A stretch of 64,000 nt of DNA from Sphingomonas_Q fennica_A. GTDB lineage: Bacteria; Pseudomonadota; Alphaproteobacteria; Sphingomonadales; Sphingomonadaceae. Shown here piece by piece: positions 45,769 through 55,209 of this stretch. The DNA lies in assembly GCA_036946415.1 (NCBI GenBank), contig JAQIJD010000003.1:124001-188000 (forward strand), read 5' to 3'. The notes under the pieces are model-generated. The model searched no databases. It was not told where the DNA came from and saw nothing but the letters and a program-made list of their open reading frames with translations. The first letter of the stretch is position 1. Every line of letters begins with the position of its first letter. A program made the position numbers and the translations under genes.

Positions 45769-46118
45769 CGGCGCCCTGCAAGTTAGGTGTCGGTGGCAGG
45801 ATCTGCTGATATTAGCCCGCATCCGCGCCCGCCCCCTTCCCCCGCCCAGAGTGCTCTACGATCGCGGCGATAATCCTTGCCGCGGCTCGGTCAGATCAAG
45901 GCGGTGGTCAACGGAGTTTTCGAGACTGCTGCGAAAGACAGAGGAACCGTGGATTCCTTTTCACCGTGGCCCTCGTATCCAACCCCTGCTCGCCAGCCCC
46001 CACCAACATATTCCGCCTGATAGAAAAATTGCGATGGCGGCATGGCGGTAGAAGGCTACGCATACGTCTCTGCACAGGGCGACGGCAAAAGCCGAGCCGA
46101 CGCACAAGGGGACAGACC
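45769..46118. other. Intergenic region between the TIR gene and TonB receptor operon
   Basis: These 350 nt hold no convincing gene. Composition returns to the GC-rich genome average within about 50 nt of the TIR stop, marking the right edge of the foreign segment. The TonB receptor's ribosome-binding site (AAGGGGA) lies at the right end. No hairpin terminator or clear repeat of the tRNA was seen. Confidence 0.5.
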
Positions 46119-48623
46119 ATGCGTAACCGTTCGATCGCCTTCGGGCTGGCGGCGCTCGCCGCAGCGCCTGCCGCCGCGCAGCAATTGCCCGAACCCGTCC
46201 AGACCCCCCAGCCCGCGGTCGGCCAGGCCGGCGATCAGAGCGGGGACGAGGTGGTCGTCACCGGCAGCCGCGGCCAGCAGCGGACGGTGACGGACAGTCC
46301 GACGCCGATCGACGTGCTGGGCGGGCCGGAGCTGGAGAAGACCGGGCGGCCCGGGCTGCTCTCCGCGCTCAACACGCTCGTCCCCTCGTTCAACGTGCCG
46401 ACCCGCGCCGGCGGCGGCACGTCCACCGTCATCTCCACGGGCGGCCTGCGCGGTCTCAACCCCGATCAGACGCTGATCCTGGTCAACGGCAAGCGCCGCC
46501 ACAAGACGTCGCTCATCAACGCCGTGTCGTCGCTCTACAACGGCTCGGTTCCGGTCGATCTCGATCTCGTCCCCACCTCGGCGATCGACCATATCGAGGT
46601 ACTGCGCGATGGCGCCGCCGCCCAATATGGGTCGGACGCGATCGCAGGCGTCATCAACATCATCCTGAAGAAGCGGACCGACGGCGGCGACGCCAGCGTC
46701 ACCGCCGGCCAGAATTTCGATCGGTCGGATGGCGAGAACTACCTCGGCCAGGTCGCCTACGGCATGGCGCTGGGCGATGCCGGCTATCTCGATCTGTCGC
46801 TCAACGGCCGCAAGCAGCTCCGCTCCAACCGCGCCATCCCGATCGACCGCAGCATCCAGCTCTACAATCGCATCGGCGCGGGTGCCGCAGGCGTGCCCGA
46901 TCCGCGCGAGGCGACAATCGACCGGCTCGTCACCACCAATTATGGCGCCTTCCCGGTCGAGGGAATCAACGGCGGCTACAATGCCGGCTACGATCTGGGC
47001 GGGGTCGAGCTTTACTCGTTCGGCACGTACAGCTGGCGCGATTCCGAACTGAACTTCACCTATCGCGCGCCCAACAACGCCGCCTCGCTGCCCGAAGTCT
47101 ACCCCAACGGCTTCAGACCGCGTCTCAACATCCGCGAGCAGGATTATGAGTTCGCGCTGGGCGCGACGGGCGATATCGCCGGCTGGAACTGGGACGTGTC
47201 GACCACTTATGGCCGCAACCGATCGCGCCAGCAGGGCTACGACACGATCAACGCCTCGCTCGGCCCGAACAGCCCGACCTCCTTCTACGTCGGCACGCTG
47301 CGATCGACCGAATGGGTCAATTCGCTCGACGTGACGCGCGGGGTGCCGGTCGGCGGCGGCAACCTCCAATTGTCGGGCGGCCTCCAGCACCGGCGCGAGA
47401 CCTATGCCGTGCTCCAGGGCAGCCCCGGCAGCTATGCCGCCGGCTCCGCTCCGGGCCAGACCTATTCCTACATCAACAGCGCCGGCGTCCGCGTCACGCC
47501 GCCGCCGGGCGCGCAGGCGGCGGCGGGCTTCACGCCGGCCGACGAAGGGCGGATCAGCCGCAACAATTATGCGGCCTATGTCGATGTCGCCTATGATCCC
47601 AGCGACCGGCTGACGCTGGGCGTCGCCGGCCGCTACGAACATTATGACGATGCGAGCGGCGATACGGTGACGGGCAAGGCCAATGCCCGCTACGCCTTCA
47701 CCGACTGGGTGGCGCTGCGCGGTGCCGTCTCCAACGGCTTCCGCGCACCGGCGCTGGCCCAGCAAATCTATGCCTCCACCACCGGCCAGTTCCGCACGGT
47801 GAACGGCGTGCCCAACCAGCTCCTCCAGATCAAGACGCTGCCGGTCGGCTCGCCGGCCGCCGTGGCGCTCGGATCGCAGCCGCTGACGCCCGAGAAGTCG
47901 ACCAACTTCTCGGCCGGCATCGTGCTGACCCCGGCCCGCGCGCTCAACGTCACGATCGATGCCTATCAGATCAAGGTGCGCGACCGGATCGCCATCACCT
48001 CGACGCTGACCGGCCCCGCCGTCTCGGCGATCCTGATCGCCAACGGCCAGTCGTCCGACATCAGCGCCCAATATTACACCAACGCCATCGATACGCGCAC
48101 GCGCGGTATCGACGTCGTCGCCACCTATCGGCTCGACGTGGGCGATCTCGGCACGATGCGGCTGAACGCGGGCTTCAATTACAACAAGACGATCATCACC
48201 GACATCGCCGCCAATCCGCCGCAACTGGCGCAGCTCGGCGCGGGCTTCGTGCTGTTCGATCGCCTCAGCCAGGGCAATCTGACCAATGCCATTCCCCGCA
48301 CCAAATTGTTCCTGGGCGATGTATGGACGCTGGGCGACTTCACCTTCACCGGCCGCCTCGTCCGCTACGGTAAGTTCGCACAGCTTCAGAACCTCGTCGC
48401 GCAGGATCGCTATTTCAGCGCGAAATGGATCGCGGATGCCGAGATCGCATGGCAGGCGACCAAGGGGCTGAACGTGGCGATCGGCGCCAACAACCTCTTC
48501 AACACCTATCCCGATCGCAACGGCCTGTTCAATGCCAGCCTCGGCAACAGCCAATATCCGACGACCGCGCCCTACGGCTTCACGGGCGGCTCTTATTACG
48601 CCAGGGTCGGGGTGGCGTTCTGA
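46119..48623 (+). CDS. TonB-dependent outer-membrane receptor
   Basis: The 834-residue receptor has a signal peptide (MRNRSIAFGLAALAAAPAAAQ), a TonB-box-like segment (GDEVVVTGSRGQQ), a plug domain at about 50-170 (STGGLRGLNPDQTLILVNGKR, IDHIEVLRDGAAAQYGSDAIAGVINI) and a 22-strand-type barrel ending in Phe (YYARVGVAF). The frame is open before 46119, but the ATG with AAGGGGACAGACC and the signal peptide settle the start. It is followed at 1 nt by a penicillin-acylase-family gene, which suggests uptake of an acylated or amide compound that the acylase then cleaves. Confidence 0.93.
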   Translation: MRNRSIAFGLAALAAAPAAAQQLPEPVQTPQPAVGQAGDQSGDEVVVTGSRGQQRTVTDSPTPIDVLGGPELEKTGRPGLLSALNTLVPSFNVPTRAGGGTSTVISTGGLRGLNPDQTLILVNGKRRHKTSLINAVSSLYNGSVPVDLDLVPTSAIDHIEVLRDGAAAQYGSDAIAGVINIILKKRTDGGDASVTAGQNFDRSDGENYLGQVAYGMALGDAGYLDLSLNGRKQLRSNRAIPIDRSIQLYNRIGAGAAGVPDPREATIDRLVTTNYGAFPVEGINGGYNAGYDLGGVELYSFGTYSWRDSELNFTYRAPNNAASLPEVYPNGFRPRLNIREQDYEFALGATGDIAGWNWDVSTTYGRNRSRQQGYDTINASLGPNSPTSFYVGTLRSTEWVNSLDVTRGVPVGGGNLQLSGGLQHRRETYAVLQGSPGSYAAGSAPGQTYSYINSAGVRVTPPPGAQAAAGFTPADEGRISRNNYAAYVDVAYDPSDRLTLGVAGRYEHYDDASGDTVTGKANARYAFTDWVALRGAVSNGFRAPALAQQIYASTTGQFRTVNGVPNQLLQIKTLPVGSPAAVALGSQPLTPEKSTNFSAGIVLTPARALNVTIDAYQIKVRDRIAITSTLTGPAVSAILIANGQSSDISAQYYTNAIDTRTRGIDVVATYRLDVGDLGTMRLNAGFNYNKTIITDIAANPPQLAQLGAGFVLFDRLSQGNLTNAIPRTKLFLGDVWTLGDFTFTGRLVRYGKFAQLQNLVAQDRYFSAKWIADAEIAWQATKGLNVAIGANNLFNTYPDRNGLFNASLGNSQYPTTAPYGFTGGSYYARVGVAF

Positions 48624-48624
48624 C

Positions 48625-50733
48625 ATGCGAAAGGCAGGCCCCGATATGCTGAAGACACTGGCCCCCCTCCCCATGGCCGCGCTGCTGCTCGGCGGCACCG
48701 CCTTCGCCGCCCCCGCGGGGGCCGGTCAGGGCGAGATATTGTGGGACAGCTTCGGCGTGCCCCACGTCTATGCGAAGACGGAGGCCGGCGTCTTCCACGG
48801 CTTCGGCTACGCCCAGGCGCAGAACCACGGCAACCTCCTCCTCCGCCTGTTCGGCGAGGCGCGGGGGCGCGCCGCCGAATATTGGGGCGAGAAATATGAA
48901 GCCGGCGACAAGTGGCTGATCGCCAACGATGTCCCCACCCGCGCCGCCGCCTGGTACAAGGCGCAGCGCCCCGCCTTTCGCGCCGATCTCGATGCCTTTG
49001 CCGCGGGCATCAACGCTTATGCCGCCGCCCATCCCGACAAGCTCGATCCCGAGATGCGCAAGGTGCTGCCGATCACCGGCATGGACGTGATGGCCCACGC
49101 CCACAAGCTGATGAACTACAATTACATCGCCTCCGAACAGAAAGCGCTGGCGAACCCGGAGGCGAACGAGGCGGGCGGTTCCAACGCCTGGGCGGTCGCC
49201 CCCTCGCGCTCGACCAGCGGCAAGACGCTGCTGCTCGCCAATCCGCACCTGCCGTGGGCGCCCAGCCAGCTCACCTATTTCGAGGCGCAGCTCGAAGGGC
49301 CGGGCCTGTCGCTCTATGGCGCCACGCAGGTCGGCCTGCCGGTGCTGCGCTTCGGCTTCAACAGTGATCTGGGGTTCACCAACACCGTCAACACCATCCT
49401 CGGCTTCACCAGCTACAATCTGGTGCTGGCGGAGGGCGGCTACCGGTTCGACGGCAAGGTCCGCCCCTTCACCACCGCCACCAAGAGCTACAAGGTCCGC
49501 CAGCCCGACGGCAGCCTGAAGACGGTGAGCTTCCAGCAGCGCACCGCCGTGCAGGGGCCGGTGTTCGAGACGAAGGACGGCCGCACCGTGGCGGTGAAGG
49601 TGGCGGGGCTGGACCGGCCCGGCGTGCTCGAACAATATTTCGACATGGGCCGCGCCCGCGACTGGCCGACCTTCGAGAAGGCACTGCGCCGCCTGCAAGT
49701 GCCGATGTTCAACATCGTCTATGGCGATCGCGCCGGCCACATCCTCTATCTCGACAACGGCATCCTCCCCAAGCACCCGTCGGGCAGCTATGCCGACTGG
49801 ATGAAGCCGCAAGCCGGCGACACGTCCGCCACGCTGTGGAACGAGATCCATGCCTATGACGATCTGCCGCGCGTGCAGGATCCGGCCACCGGCTTCGTTC
49901 AGAACGCCAACGATCCGCCGTGGGTGGCGACCTGGCCGACCACGCTCGATCCGGCGAAATATCCCGCTTATGTCGCGCCGCGCGGGCCGGTCAGCCAGCG
50001 GGCGCAGATGTCGGTCAAGCTGCTGGCCGAAGGGCCGAAGATTTCGTTCGACGATTTCGTCGCCAAGAAGCTGACGACCACTTCGCTGATGGCCGATCGC
50101 CTGCTGCCCGAACTGGTGCCCCTGGCCGAGGCGAGCGCCGATCCCGAGCTGAAGGCGGCCGGCGCGCTGCTGAAGGGCTGGGATCACCGCTTCGAACCGC
50201 AGGCGAAGGGCGCCCTGCTGTTCGAGACGTGGGCGGCCCTCTTCTCGCCGCGCAACTTCACGTCCCTCGCCAATTATCGCGAGACGTGGGATGCTGCGGC
50301 ACCCATCTCCACCCCCGCCGGCCTCAAGGATCCGGCGGCGGCGCTGGCGATGCTGAAGGAGGCGGTGGCGAAGACCAAGCAGCTCTACGGCGCGGTCGAC
50401 CGGCCGTTCGGCGACGTCTCGCGCTTCCACATCGCCGACGTCAACCTTCCCGGCAACGGCGGCTTCGGCAACACCGGCGTGTTCCGCACGATCACCTGGG
50501 GGCCGATGAAGGATGGCGAACGCACGCCGCTGCATGGCGAGACGTGGGTGTCGATGGTCGAGTTCGGCACGCCGATGAAGGCGGTCGGCCTGATGAGCTA
50601 CGGCAACGCCAGCCAGCCCGGCTCCCCCCACCGCGGCGATCAATTGTCCTATCTCGCGTCCAAGACCTTCCGCACCTTGTGGACGACGCGCGCCGAGGTG
50701 GAAGGCCATCTCGAAGAAACCACGAAATATTGA
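48625..50733 (+). CDS. Penicillin acylase family protein (acylase/AHL-acylase type)
   Basis: A 702-residue Ntn-hydrolase precursor. A signal peptide (LAPLPMAALLLGGTAFAAPAG) directs it to the periplasm. The alpha-chain includes FGVPHVYAKTEAGVFHGFGYAQAQ, a spacer follows, and the beta-chain would start at Ser186 in AGGSNAWAV, the autocatalytic cleavage and nucleophile site. NSDLGFTNTVNT and the Asn in FVQNANDPPW fit the oxyanion region. Family members hydrolyse penicillins, acyl-homoserine lactones or other N-acyl compounds; the substrate here is unknown. ATG at 48625 or 48646 may be used. Confidence 0.9.
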   Translation: MRKAGPDMLKTLAPLPMAALLLGGTAFAAPAGAGQGEILWDSFGVPHVYAKTEAGVFHGFGYAQAQNHGNLLLRLFGEARGRAAEYWGEKYEAGDKWLIANDVPTRAAAWYKAQRPAFRADLDAFAAGINAYAAAHPDKLDPEMRKVLPITGMDVMAHAHKLMNYNYIASEQKALANPEANEAGGSNAWAVAPSRSTSGKTLLLANPHLPWAPSQLTYFEAQLEGPGLSLYGATQVGLPVLRFGFNSDLGFTNTVNTILGFTSYNLVLAEGGYRFDGKVRPFTTATKSYKVRQPDGSLKTVSFQQRTAVQGPVFETKDGRTVAVKVAGLDRPGVLEQYFDMGRARDWPTFEKALRRLQVPMFNIVYGDRAGHILYLDNGILPKHPSGSYADWMKPQAGDTSATLWNEIHAYDDLPRVQDPATGFVQNANDPPWVATWPTTLDPAKYPAYVAPRGPVSQRAQMSVKLLAEGPKISFDDFVAKKLTTTSLMADRLLPELVPLAEASADPELKAAGALLKGWDHRFEPQAKGALLFETWAALFSPRNFTSLANYRETWDAAAPISTPAGLKDPAAALAMLKEAVAKTKQLYGAVDRPFGDVSRFHIADVNLPGNGGFGNTGVFRTITWGPMKDGERTPLHGETWVSMVEFGTPMKAVGLMSYGNASQPGSPHRGDQLSYLASKTFRTLWTTRAEVEGHLEETTKY

Positions 50734-50744
50734 GGGAGATCGCG

Positions 50745-51215
50745 ATGCGTATGAAACTTGCCCTGGGCCTGGCCGCCGCCCTCGTCGCGGCGGCGCCGGC
50801 CATCGCCGCTTCGCCGCATGACGGCAAATGGGTGTCGGTGGCGGAGAAGAGCTTCTGGAGCGACGGGAAATTCCCCAAGGGCTTCAAGCTGGCGATCGAT
50901 ATGACGTGGCTGCCCAACAAGCTGGTCTACCGCGCGATCAACACGACCAATCCCGACAAGCCCTATATCAACAATTTCGATGCGACGCTGGACGATCAGG
51001 TCGGTCCGCTGACGGGCAACCCGCGCTTCAACGAGATCCGCATCAAGCCGCTCGGCCCCGATACCTATCAGGTGCTGGAACAGAAGGACGGCGACGTGAT
51101 CGTCGGCCAATATTGGGAATTCTCGAAGGACGGGAAGAGCCTGATCCGCTGGGGCACCGGCAAGGCCCCGGATGGCAAGACCAAGGCGTTCCTGGAGACG
51201 TTCGAGAAGCAATAG
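50745..51215 (+). CDS. Small secreted protein of unknown function
   Basis: This 156-residue protein has a clear signal peptide (MRMKLALGLAAALVAAAPAIA) and a compact beta-rich mature part starting ASPHDGKWVSVAEKSF and rich in Lys, Asp and Trp (YWEFSKDGKSLIRWGTGKAP). I do not recognise the family; the pattern resembles lipocalin-like periplasmic proteins. GAGGGAGA stands 5 nt before the ATG and 11 nt separate it from the acylase gene, so it belongs to the TonB receptor-acylase operon and may bind the substrate or product. Confidence 0.8.
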   Translation: MRMKLALGLAAALVAAAPAIAASPHDGKWVSVAEKSFWSDGKFPKGFKLAIDMTWLPNKLVYRAINTTNPDKPYINNFDATLDDQVGPLTGNPRFNEIRIKPLGPDTYQVLEQKDGDVIVGQYWEFSKDGKSLIRWGTGKAPDGKTKAFLETFEKQ

Positions 51216-51220
51216 GCTCG

Positions 51221-52057
51221 TCAGGCCGGGCGGCGGCGCAATGCCATGCCGCCCGGCCATGCCGCGATTGGGATCAGCAGCGCGACCAGCACGAAGCTCG
51301 CCGCAAGGCTTGCGTTCAATCCCTCGGCCGATCCGCCCCACAGTGCCGATCCGGCAAGATCGCGGTCGAGGATCGCCCCGAAGCTGCCGACGCCGGGATT
51401 GGGATCGAGGCCCAGCAGCAATTGCTCCGCCCAGTTCCACGCCGCATGGGCCGCGATCGGCGCCGCCAGCCCCCCGCTCCGCGCCGCCAGCAGACCGAAC
51501 AGCAGCCCGCCCAGAAACAGATTGGCAAGCGCCAGCGGCGCGCGCGTGCCGCCCAGCAGGTGGAGTGCGGCGAACAGCGCCGCCGAGGCCGCGATCGCCC
51601 CCGCCCCGCCCCACGCCCCCAGCAGACTGCGCTGGAGCCAGCAGCGGAAATAGACCTCCTCCGCCGCCGATTGAGCGAGGATCGCGATCGTGCCGACCGC
51701 CAGCAGCAACGGCGCCCCCTGCCCGCTGCCGCGCGTGCCCAACCCGGCGATCGCCACCAGCGCATAGGCTGCGAGCAGTCCGCACAGGCCGATCGCCCCC
51801 CCTGCCGCCGTGGCCCGGCCCGGGTGCGGGCCGATCAGCGCCCCCCGCCGCCCTTCCCGCCGGATCGCGAGGAGCGCGATGGCGGCGAGCGTGCCGAACA
51901 ACGCCAGCGTCACCCCCGCATCCAGCAGCGCCGTTCCCGTCGTTCCGGCCGGCGCCGGCAGGTAGGCGACGCCGAGGCGGAACAGCAGCACCACCGCCAC
52001 CGCCGCCACCGCCGCGGCGACGAACGTCACACCCGCCTGGCGCTGCGTCGCGGTCAT
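51221..52057 (-). CDS. CPBP-type intramembrane metalloprotease
   Basis: A 278-residue membrane protein with about eight hydrophobic segments. It carries the CPBP (Abi/CaaX-like) motifs: EE at residues 133-134 with Arg138 (AAEEVYFRCW), FxxxH ending in His166 (FAALH), and HxxxN (HAAWN, near 202). Such proteases cleave in or near membranes and may act on prenylated or leader peptides. The ATG overlaps the stop of the CHAT gene by 4 nt, so its expression is tied to the CHAT protease and the giant adhesin. Confidence 0.88.
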   Translation of the reverse strand: MTATQRQAGVTFVAAAVAAVAVVLLFRLGVAYLPAPAGTTGTALLDAGVTLALFGTLAAIALLAIRREGRRGALIGPHPGRATAAGGAIGLCGLLAAYALVAIAGLGTRGSGQGAPLLLAVGTIAILAQSAAEEVYFRCWLQRSLLGAWGGAGAIAASAALFAALHLLGGTRAPLALANLFLGGLLFGLLAARSGGLAAPIAAHAAWNWAEQLLLGLDPNPGVGSFGAILDRDLAGSALWGGSAEGLNASLAASFVLVALLIPIAAWPGGMALRRRPA

Positions 52058-55000
52058 CGCGCGGCGGTCTGCGGGGCGGGGCGCGACAGCATCGTCTTGC
52101 CGGCATCGCCGACGAGGAAGAAGGCGCCCCAGAAATAAGGGTGAGACGTGGCGGGCCGGGCGATGGCGTCCGCCTGCGCCACCTCCAGCGCATCGCCGAT
52201 CGTGCGGGTGCGGCCGGCTTCGTAGAACAGGCGGATCAGCCGTTCGGTCTCCGTCGTATCGGGCACCTTCCAATAGGTGGCGAGGACGGCGCGGGCGTTG
52301 GCGGTGATGAAGGCGCGCACCAACCCGTCGAGCGTCGCGCTCGATTCGTCCTGCCCCGCCCGCCGCCCGCTGAGGCCGGAGACGCCCGCCGCCGTCTCGC
52401 AGGCGGACAAGACGACGAGGTTGGCGTTGAGCCGCATCTGGGCGATTTCGGAAAAGGTCAGCAGCCCGTCCGAGGCGGGGGCGTCGGCAGCACCCGGCGG
52501 GGCCAGCGTCGTGACCAGCGAGGGGGGGATGATCGTGCATTCGGCGCGCATCTCGGGCAGGCCGTGCGTGGCGAAGTGGATGACCTGATAGCCGGCATAA
52601 TCGCCCCGCTCGCTCGCCGCCATCACGCCTGTGTCGGTGAAGGCGCGGCCGGTTATCTCGGGCGCGGACGGATCGCCGAGGGCGGCGGCGGCGACGCCGA
52701 TCTCGCGCGCGCTGACCGGCCGGTTGGCGCTCATCATCGTGGCGAGCGCGCCGTAGCGGATCGGGCAGCCGGTGCCGAACGAGATCATCCGGTCCGCCGC
52801 CGCGCCGCTCAATTCCTCGGGCGGCGCATTCTCGCCGAAGCCGATGAACGGGTGCGGCGCCGTCGATTCGGGCAGCGCGCGTGCGATCAGGAAGGATCTC
52901 GGCGACAGAGCGGTCGCAATCTCCGCCCGCCCCGCCAGGAAGGCGACGCGGCTGTAATCGTTGGGCGCCGTCTCGCGCGCGGCGCGATAGCGGCGGACCG
53001 AATCGAGATCGACCACCAGCACGCCGGCCGGCAGATTCTGCATCGCGCCGGCGGGATCGAATACCAGCGCCTTCGCCTTCAGCAGCGCCGCCTCGGCCGG
53101 ACCCGCCACCAGCTTGAACAGGGTGAAAGCGGCGGCCACGTCGAAATAGGGCAGCCGCCCGCTCTCGTCGCGGATCGAGGCGCGGACGCGCAGCGCGATG
53201 CCGTCGACATCGTCGGCCGAGGCCGCCAGCGGATAGATCCAGCTCCGCTCGGGTGAAATGACGGTCGCATAGGATCGCCCGCGCAACCGGCTGACCTTGA
53301 GATAGATTTCCTGCGGCCTCAGCGCCGCGCGCAGCTGCGCGATCGTCGCCGGCCGGTCGTCCACCGCGCGGAAGCGGCTGTCGGCGCCGATCGCGGCGTT
53401 GAGCGTCGCCAGCTCCGCCTCGGCCGCGCGCCGGTCGCGATCGATCGCGTCGATCGCGGCGCCGTCCGCCGGGTTCGCCGCGGCGATGGCATAGCGCAGG
53501 CGGACGATGCGCCGCTCGACCTCCGCCCGGTCGCGCACCTTGGCGCCGACGCCGCTGTCCGCCGCCACCACCGCTTGCAGCTGCGAAAGCTGTCGGGCGA
53601 TCGCCGGTTCGCCCACCGCCTGGATGGCGCGGAAGAATTTCTCGGCCACGGCCTCGGACGGCGCCTTCGCATGCGTCTCGGCCAGCAGGTCGAGATAGCT
53701 TTCCAGCGAAGTCGGCACGATCCCGCCCGCCGCGTTGGCGGCGATCAGCGCGTCCACCCCCTGATCGTAATCGGCGATGACCTCCGCCGGATCGACACCG
53801 GGGCGGCGCGACAGGATCGCGGCGCGCTCCAGCTCGGTCTCGGCTATCATCGGCCCCTCGGCGGTGCCGGCTGAACCGAACCGGCGGCCGGCGGGCATGT
53901 CCATCGGGCAAGGCTTTTCGGCGGAGGGCGGCTGGCCCTGCAAGGTGCCGAGCGCGCAATCGAAAGCGGCGACGGCGAGGTCGATCTTGCCCTCGCGCGC
54001 GGCGATCCGGCCATATTGCCGCTGGATGCGCGATTTCAGCGCCACGATCGCATCCGGATCGACGCTGCGCTGGAGGATGGCGACGCTCGCCGCCGCATCG
54101 TCCAGCGCGCGGCGGCTGGGGCCGGCCGATCCGATCGCCAGCAGCGCCACGCTGCGCGCCCAGTTGCGCTGCGCTTCCAGCAGCAGCCGGGCGAATTGCG
54201 CGCCGCTGACGGAGGAGAGCGCGGCGGAGGCCCCCGCCCCGCTCGGCGCCTGGTTGAGGCGGCTCAGCATCGTCGGATCGCGCAGCGGATTGCCCGCGGT
54301 CACGTCCTCCGCCAGCGTCCGCACCGCTTCCGCCCATTGCCGGCGGTTGAGCTGGTCCAGCCCGCGATAGGTGACGCGCTTGGCCTCCAGCGCGGAGCTG
54401 CGGTCCTGCCCCGCGCCGGCGGCCAGCAGCGGGGCGGCACGCGCGAAATGATCGTCGGCGGCATCGAACTGGCTGATGTTGGAATCGGCCAGCCCGGCCT
54501 CCAGCTCGAACTCGGCGCGGGTCAGCGCGTCGGTATCGCCCGCCAGCCGCGACAGCGCGTCGTTCAGCAGGCGCGACGCTTCCACATAGAGGCCACGGTG
54601 ATTGAGCGCGATGCCCGTCTGCAACGCGCCTGCCGGGTCGAACGCCTCGCGCCGCCCCGTCACCGCCGCCTCGGCCGATGTCGCGGGCGGGGCGGCGAGC
54701 GTGGCGGGCGGGATCGCGGGGGCGATCGTCACGTCGCGATCGGCCGGCGGCGGCGCGACCTCCGCCGCGGCGCGCACCGCCGCGTCCAGCGGCCCGGCCG
54801 CACTCTCCACCGCCGTGCCGACATAGGTCTGGCCCGATCGCCTGAACCGCAGGGTGACGAGCGACTGCCCGGTCTGCGGATCGGCGCAACGCCGCGCCTC
54901 GACCGGGCCGATCCCGGCGAGCGGCCGCAAGGCCGGGACGCCGCAGGCGGCGGCATCGGGCGCGGCGCCCGCGTCGCGCAGCCGCACCACGCTGCCCTGC

Positions 55001-55209
55001 GCGCGCGCTGCGGAGACGCCCCGGCAGCTGATCGTCCACGCCCGGTCGAACGGGCTGGCCAGCCGCCCGTCGCGCCACGATCGGGCGGCGGTGCAGGGCT
55101 CTCCCGTCGCATCGCGACCGAGGGTGAAGGCATCCGGCAAGGGCGGCGGTGGCTTGGCCGCCGCACCGCCGGCCAGGGCGAATGCCAGGAGGATGAGGCG
55201 GCGGCTCAT
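52054..55209 (-). CDS. CHAT-domain (caspase-like) protease
   Basis: A 1,051-residue protein with an N-terminal signal (LILLAFALAGGAAAKPPPP) and so probably exported. Residues to about 680 are helical, with TPR-like stretches (EASRLLNDALSRLAGD, EFELEAGLADSNISQFDAA). The C-terminal CHAT domain (about 690-1045) has the catalytic dyad His882 (VIHFATHGLP) and Cys937 (VVLSACETAAG), with AVLATYWKVPD and the final HPYFWGAFFLVGD. CHAT proteins are caspase/separase relatives; many are activated by partners to cut target proteins. The ATG overlaps the adhesin stop and its own stop overlaps the CPBP gene, forming one coupled unit. Confidence 0.92.
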   Translation of the reverse strand: MSRRLILLAFALAGGAAAKPPPPLPDAFTLGRDATGEPCTAARSWRDGRLASPFDRAWTISCRGVSAARAQGSVVRLRDAGAAPDAAACGVPALRPLAGIGPVEARRCADPQTGQSLVTLRFRRSGQTYVGTAVESAAGPLDAAVRAAAEVAPPPADRDVTIAPAIPPATLAAPPATSAEAAVTGRREAFDPAGALQTGIALNHRGLYVEASRLLNDALSRLAGDTDALTRAEFELEAGLADSNISQFDAADDHFARAAPLLAAGAGQDRSSALEAKRVTYRGLDQLNRRQWAEAVRTLAEDVTAGNPLRDPTMLSRLNQAPSGAGASAALSSVSGAQFARLLLEAQRNWARSVALLAIGSAGPSRRALDDAAASVAILQRSVDPDAIVALKSRIQRQYGRIAAREGKIDLAVAAFDCALGTLQGQPPSAEKPCPMDMPAGRRFGSAGTAEGPMIAETELERAAILSRRPGVDPAEVIADYDQGVDALIAANAAGGIVPTSLESYLDLLAETHAKAPSEAVAEKFFRAIQAVGEPAIARQLSQLQAVVAADSGVGAKVRDRAEVERRIVRLRYAIAAANPADGAAIDAIDRDRRAAEAELATLNAAIGADSRFRAVDDRPATIAQLRAALRPQEIYLKVSRLRGRSYATVISPERSWIYPLAASADDVDGIALRVRASIRDESGRLPYFDVAAAFTLFKLVAGPAEAALLKAKALVFDPAGAMQNLPAGVLVVDLDSVRRYRAARETAPNDYSRVAFLAGRAEIATALSPRSFLIARALPESTAPHPFIGFGENAPPEELSGAAADRMISFGTGCPIRYGALATMMSANRPVSAREIGVAAAALGDPSAPEITGRAFTDTGVMAASERGDYAGYQVIHFATHGLPEMRAECTIIPPSLVTTLAPPGAADAPASDGLLTFSEIAQMRLNANLVVLSACETAAGVSGLSGRRAGQDESSATLDGLVRAFITANARAVLATYWKVPDTTETERLIRLFYEAGRTRTIGDALEVAQADAIARPATSHPYFWGAFFLVGDAGKTMLSRPAPQTAAR

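Noticed and set aside
44947..46118. A full Thoeris or CBASS operon around the TIR gene
   Set aside because: No SLOG/SIR2 (ThsA-like) gene, cyclase or second low-GC gene adjoins it; the next gene is a TonB receptor with normal composition.
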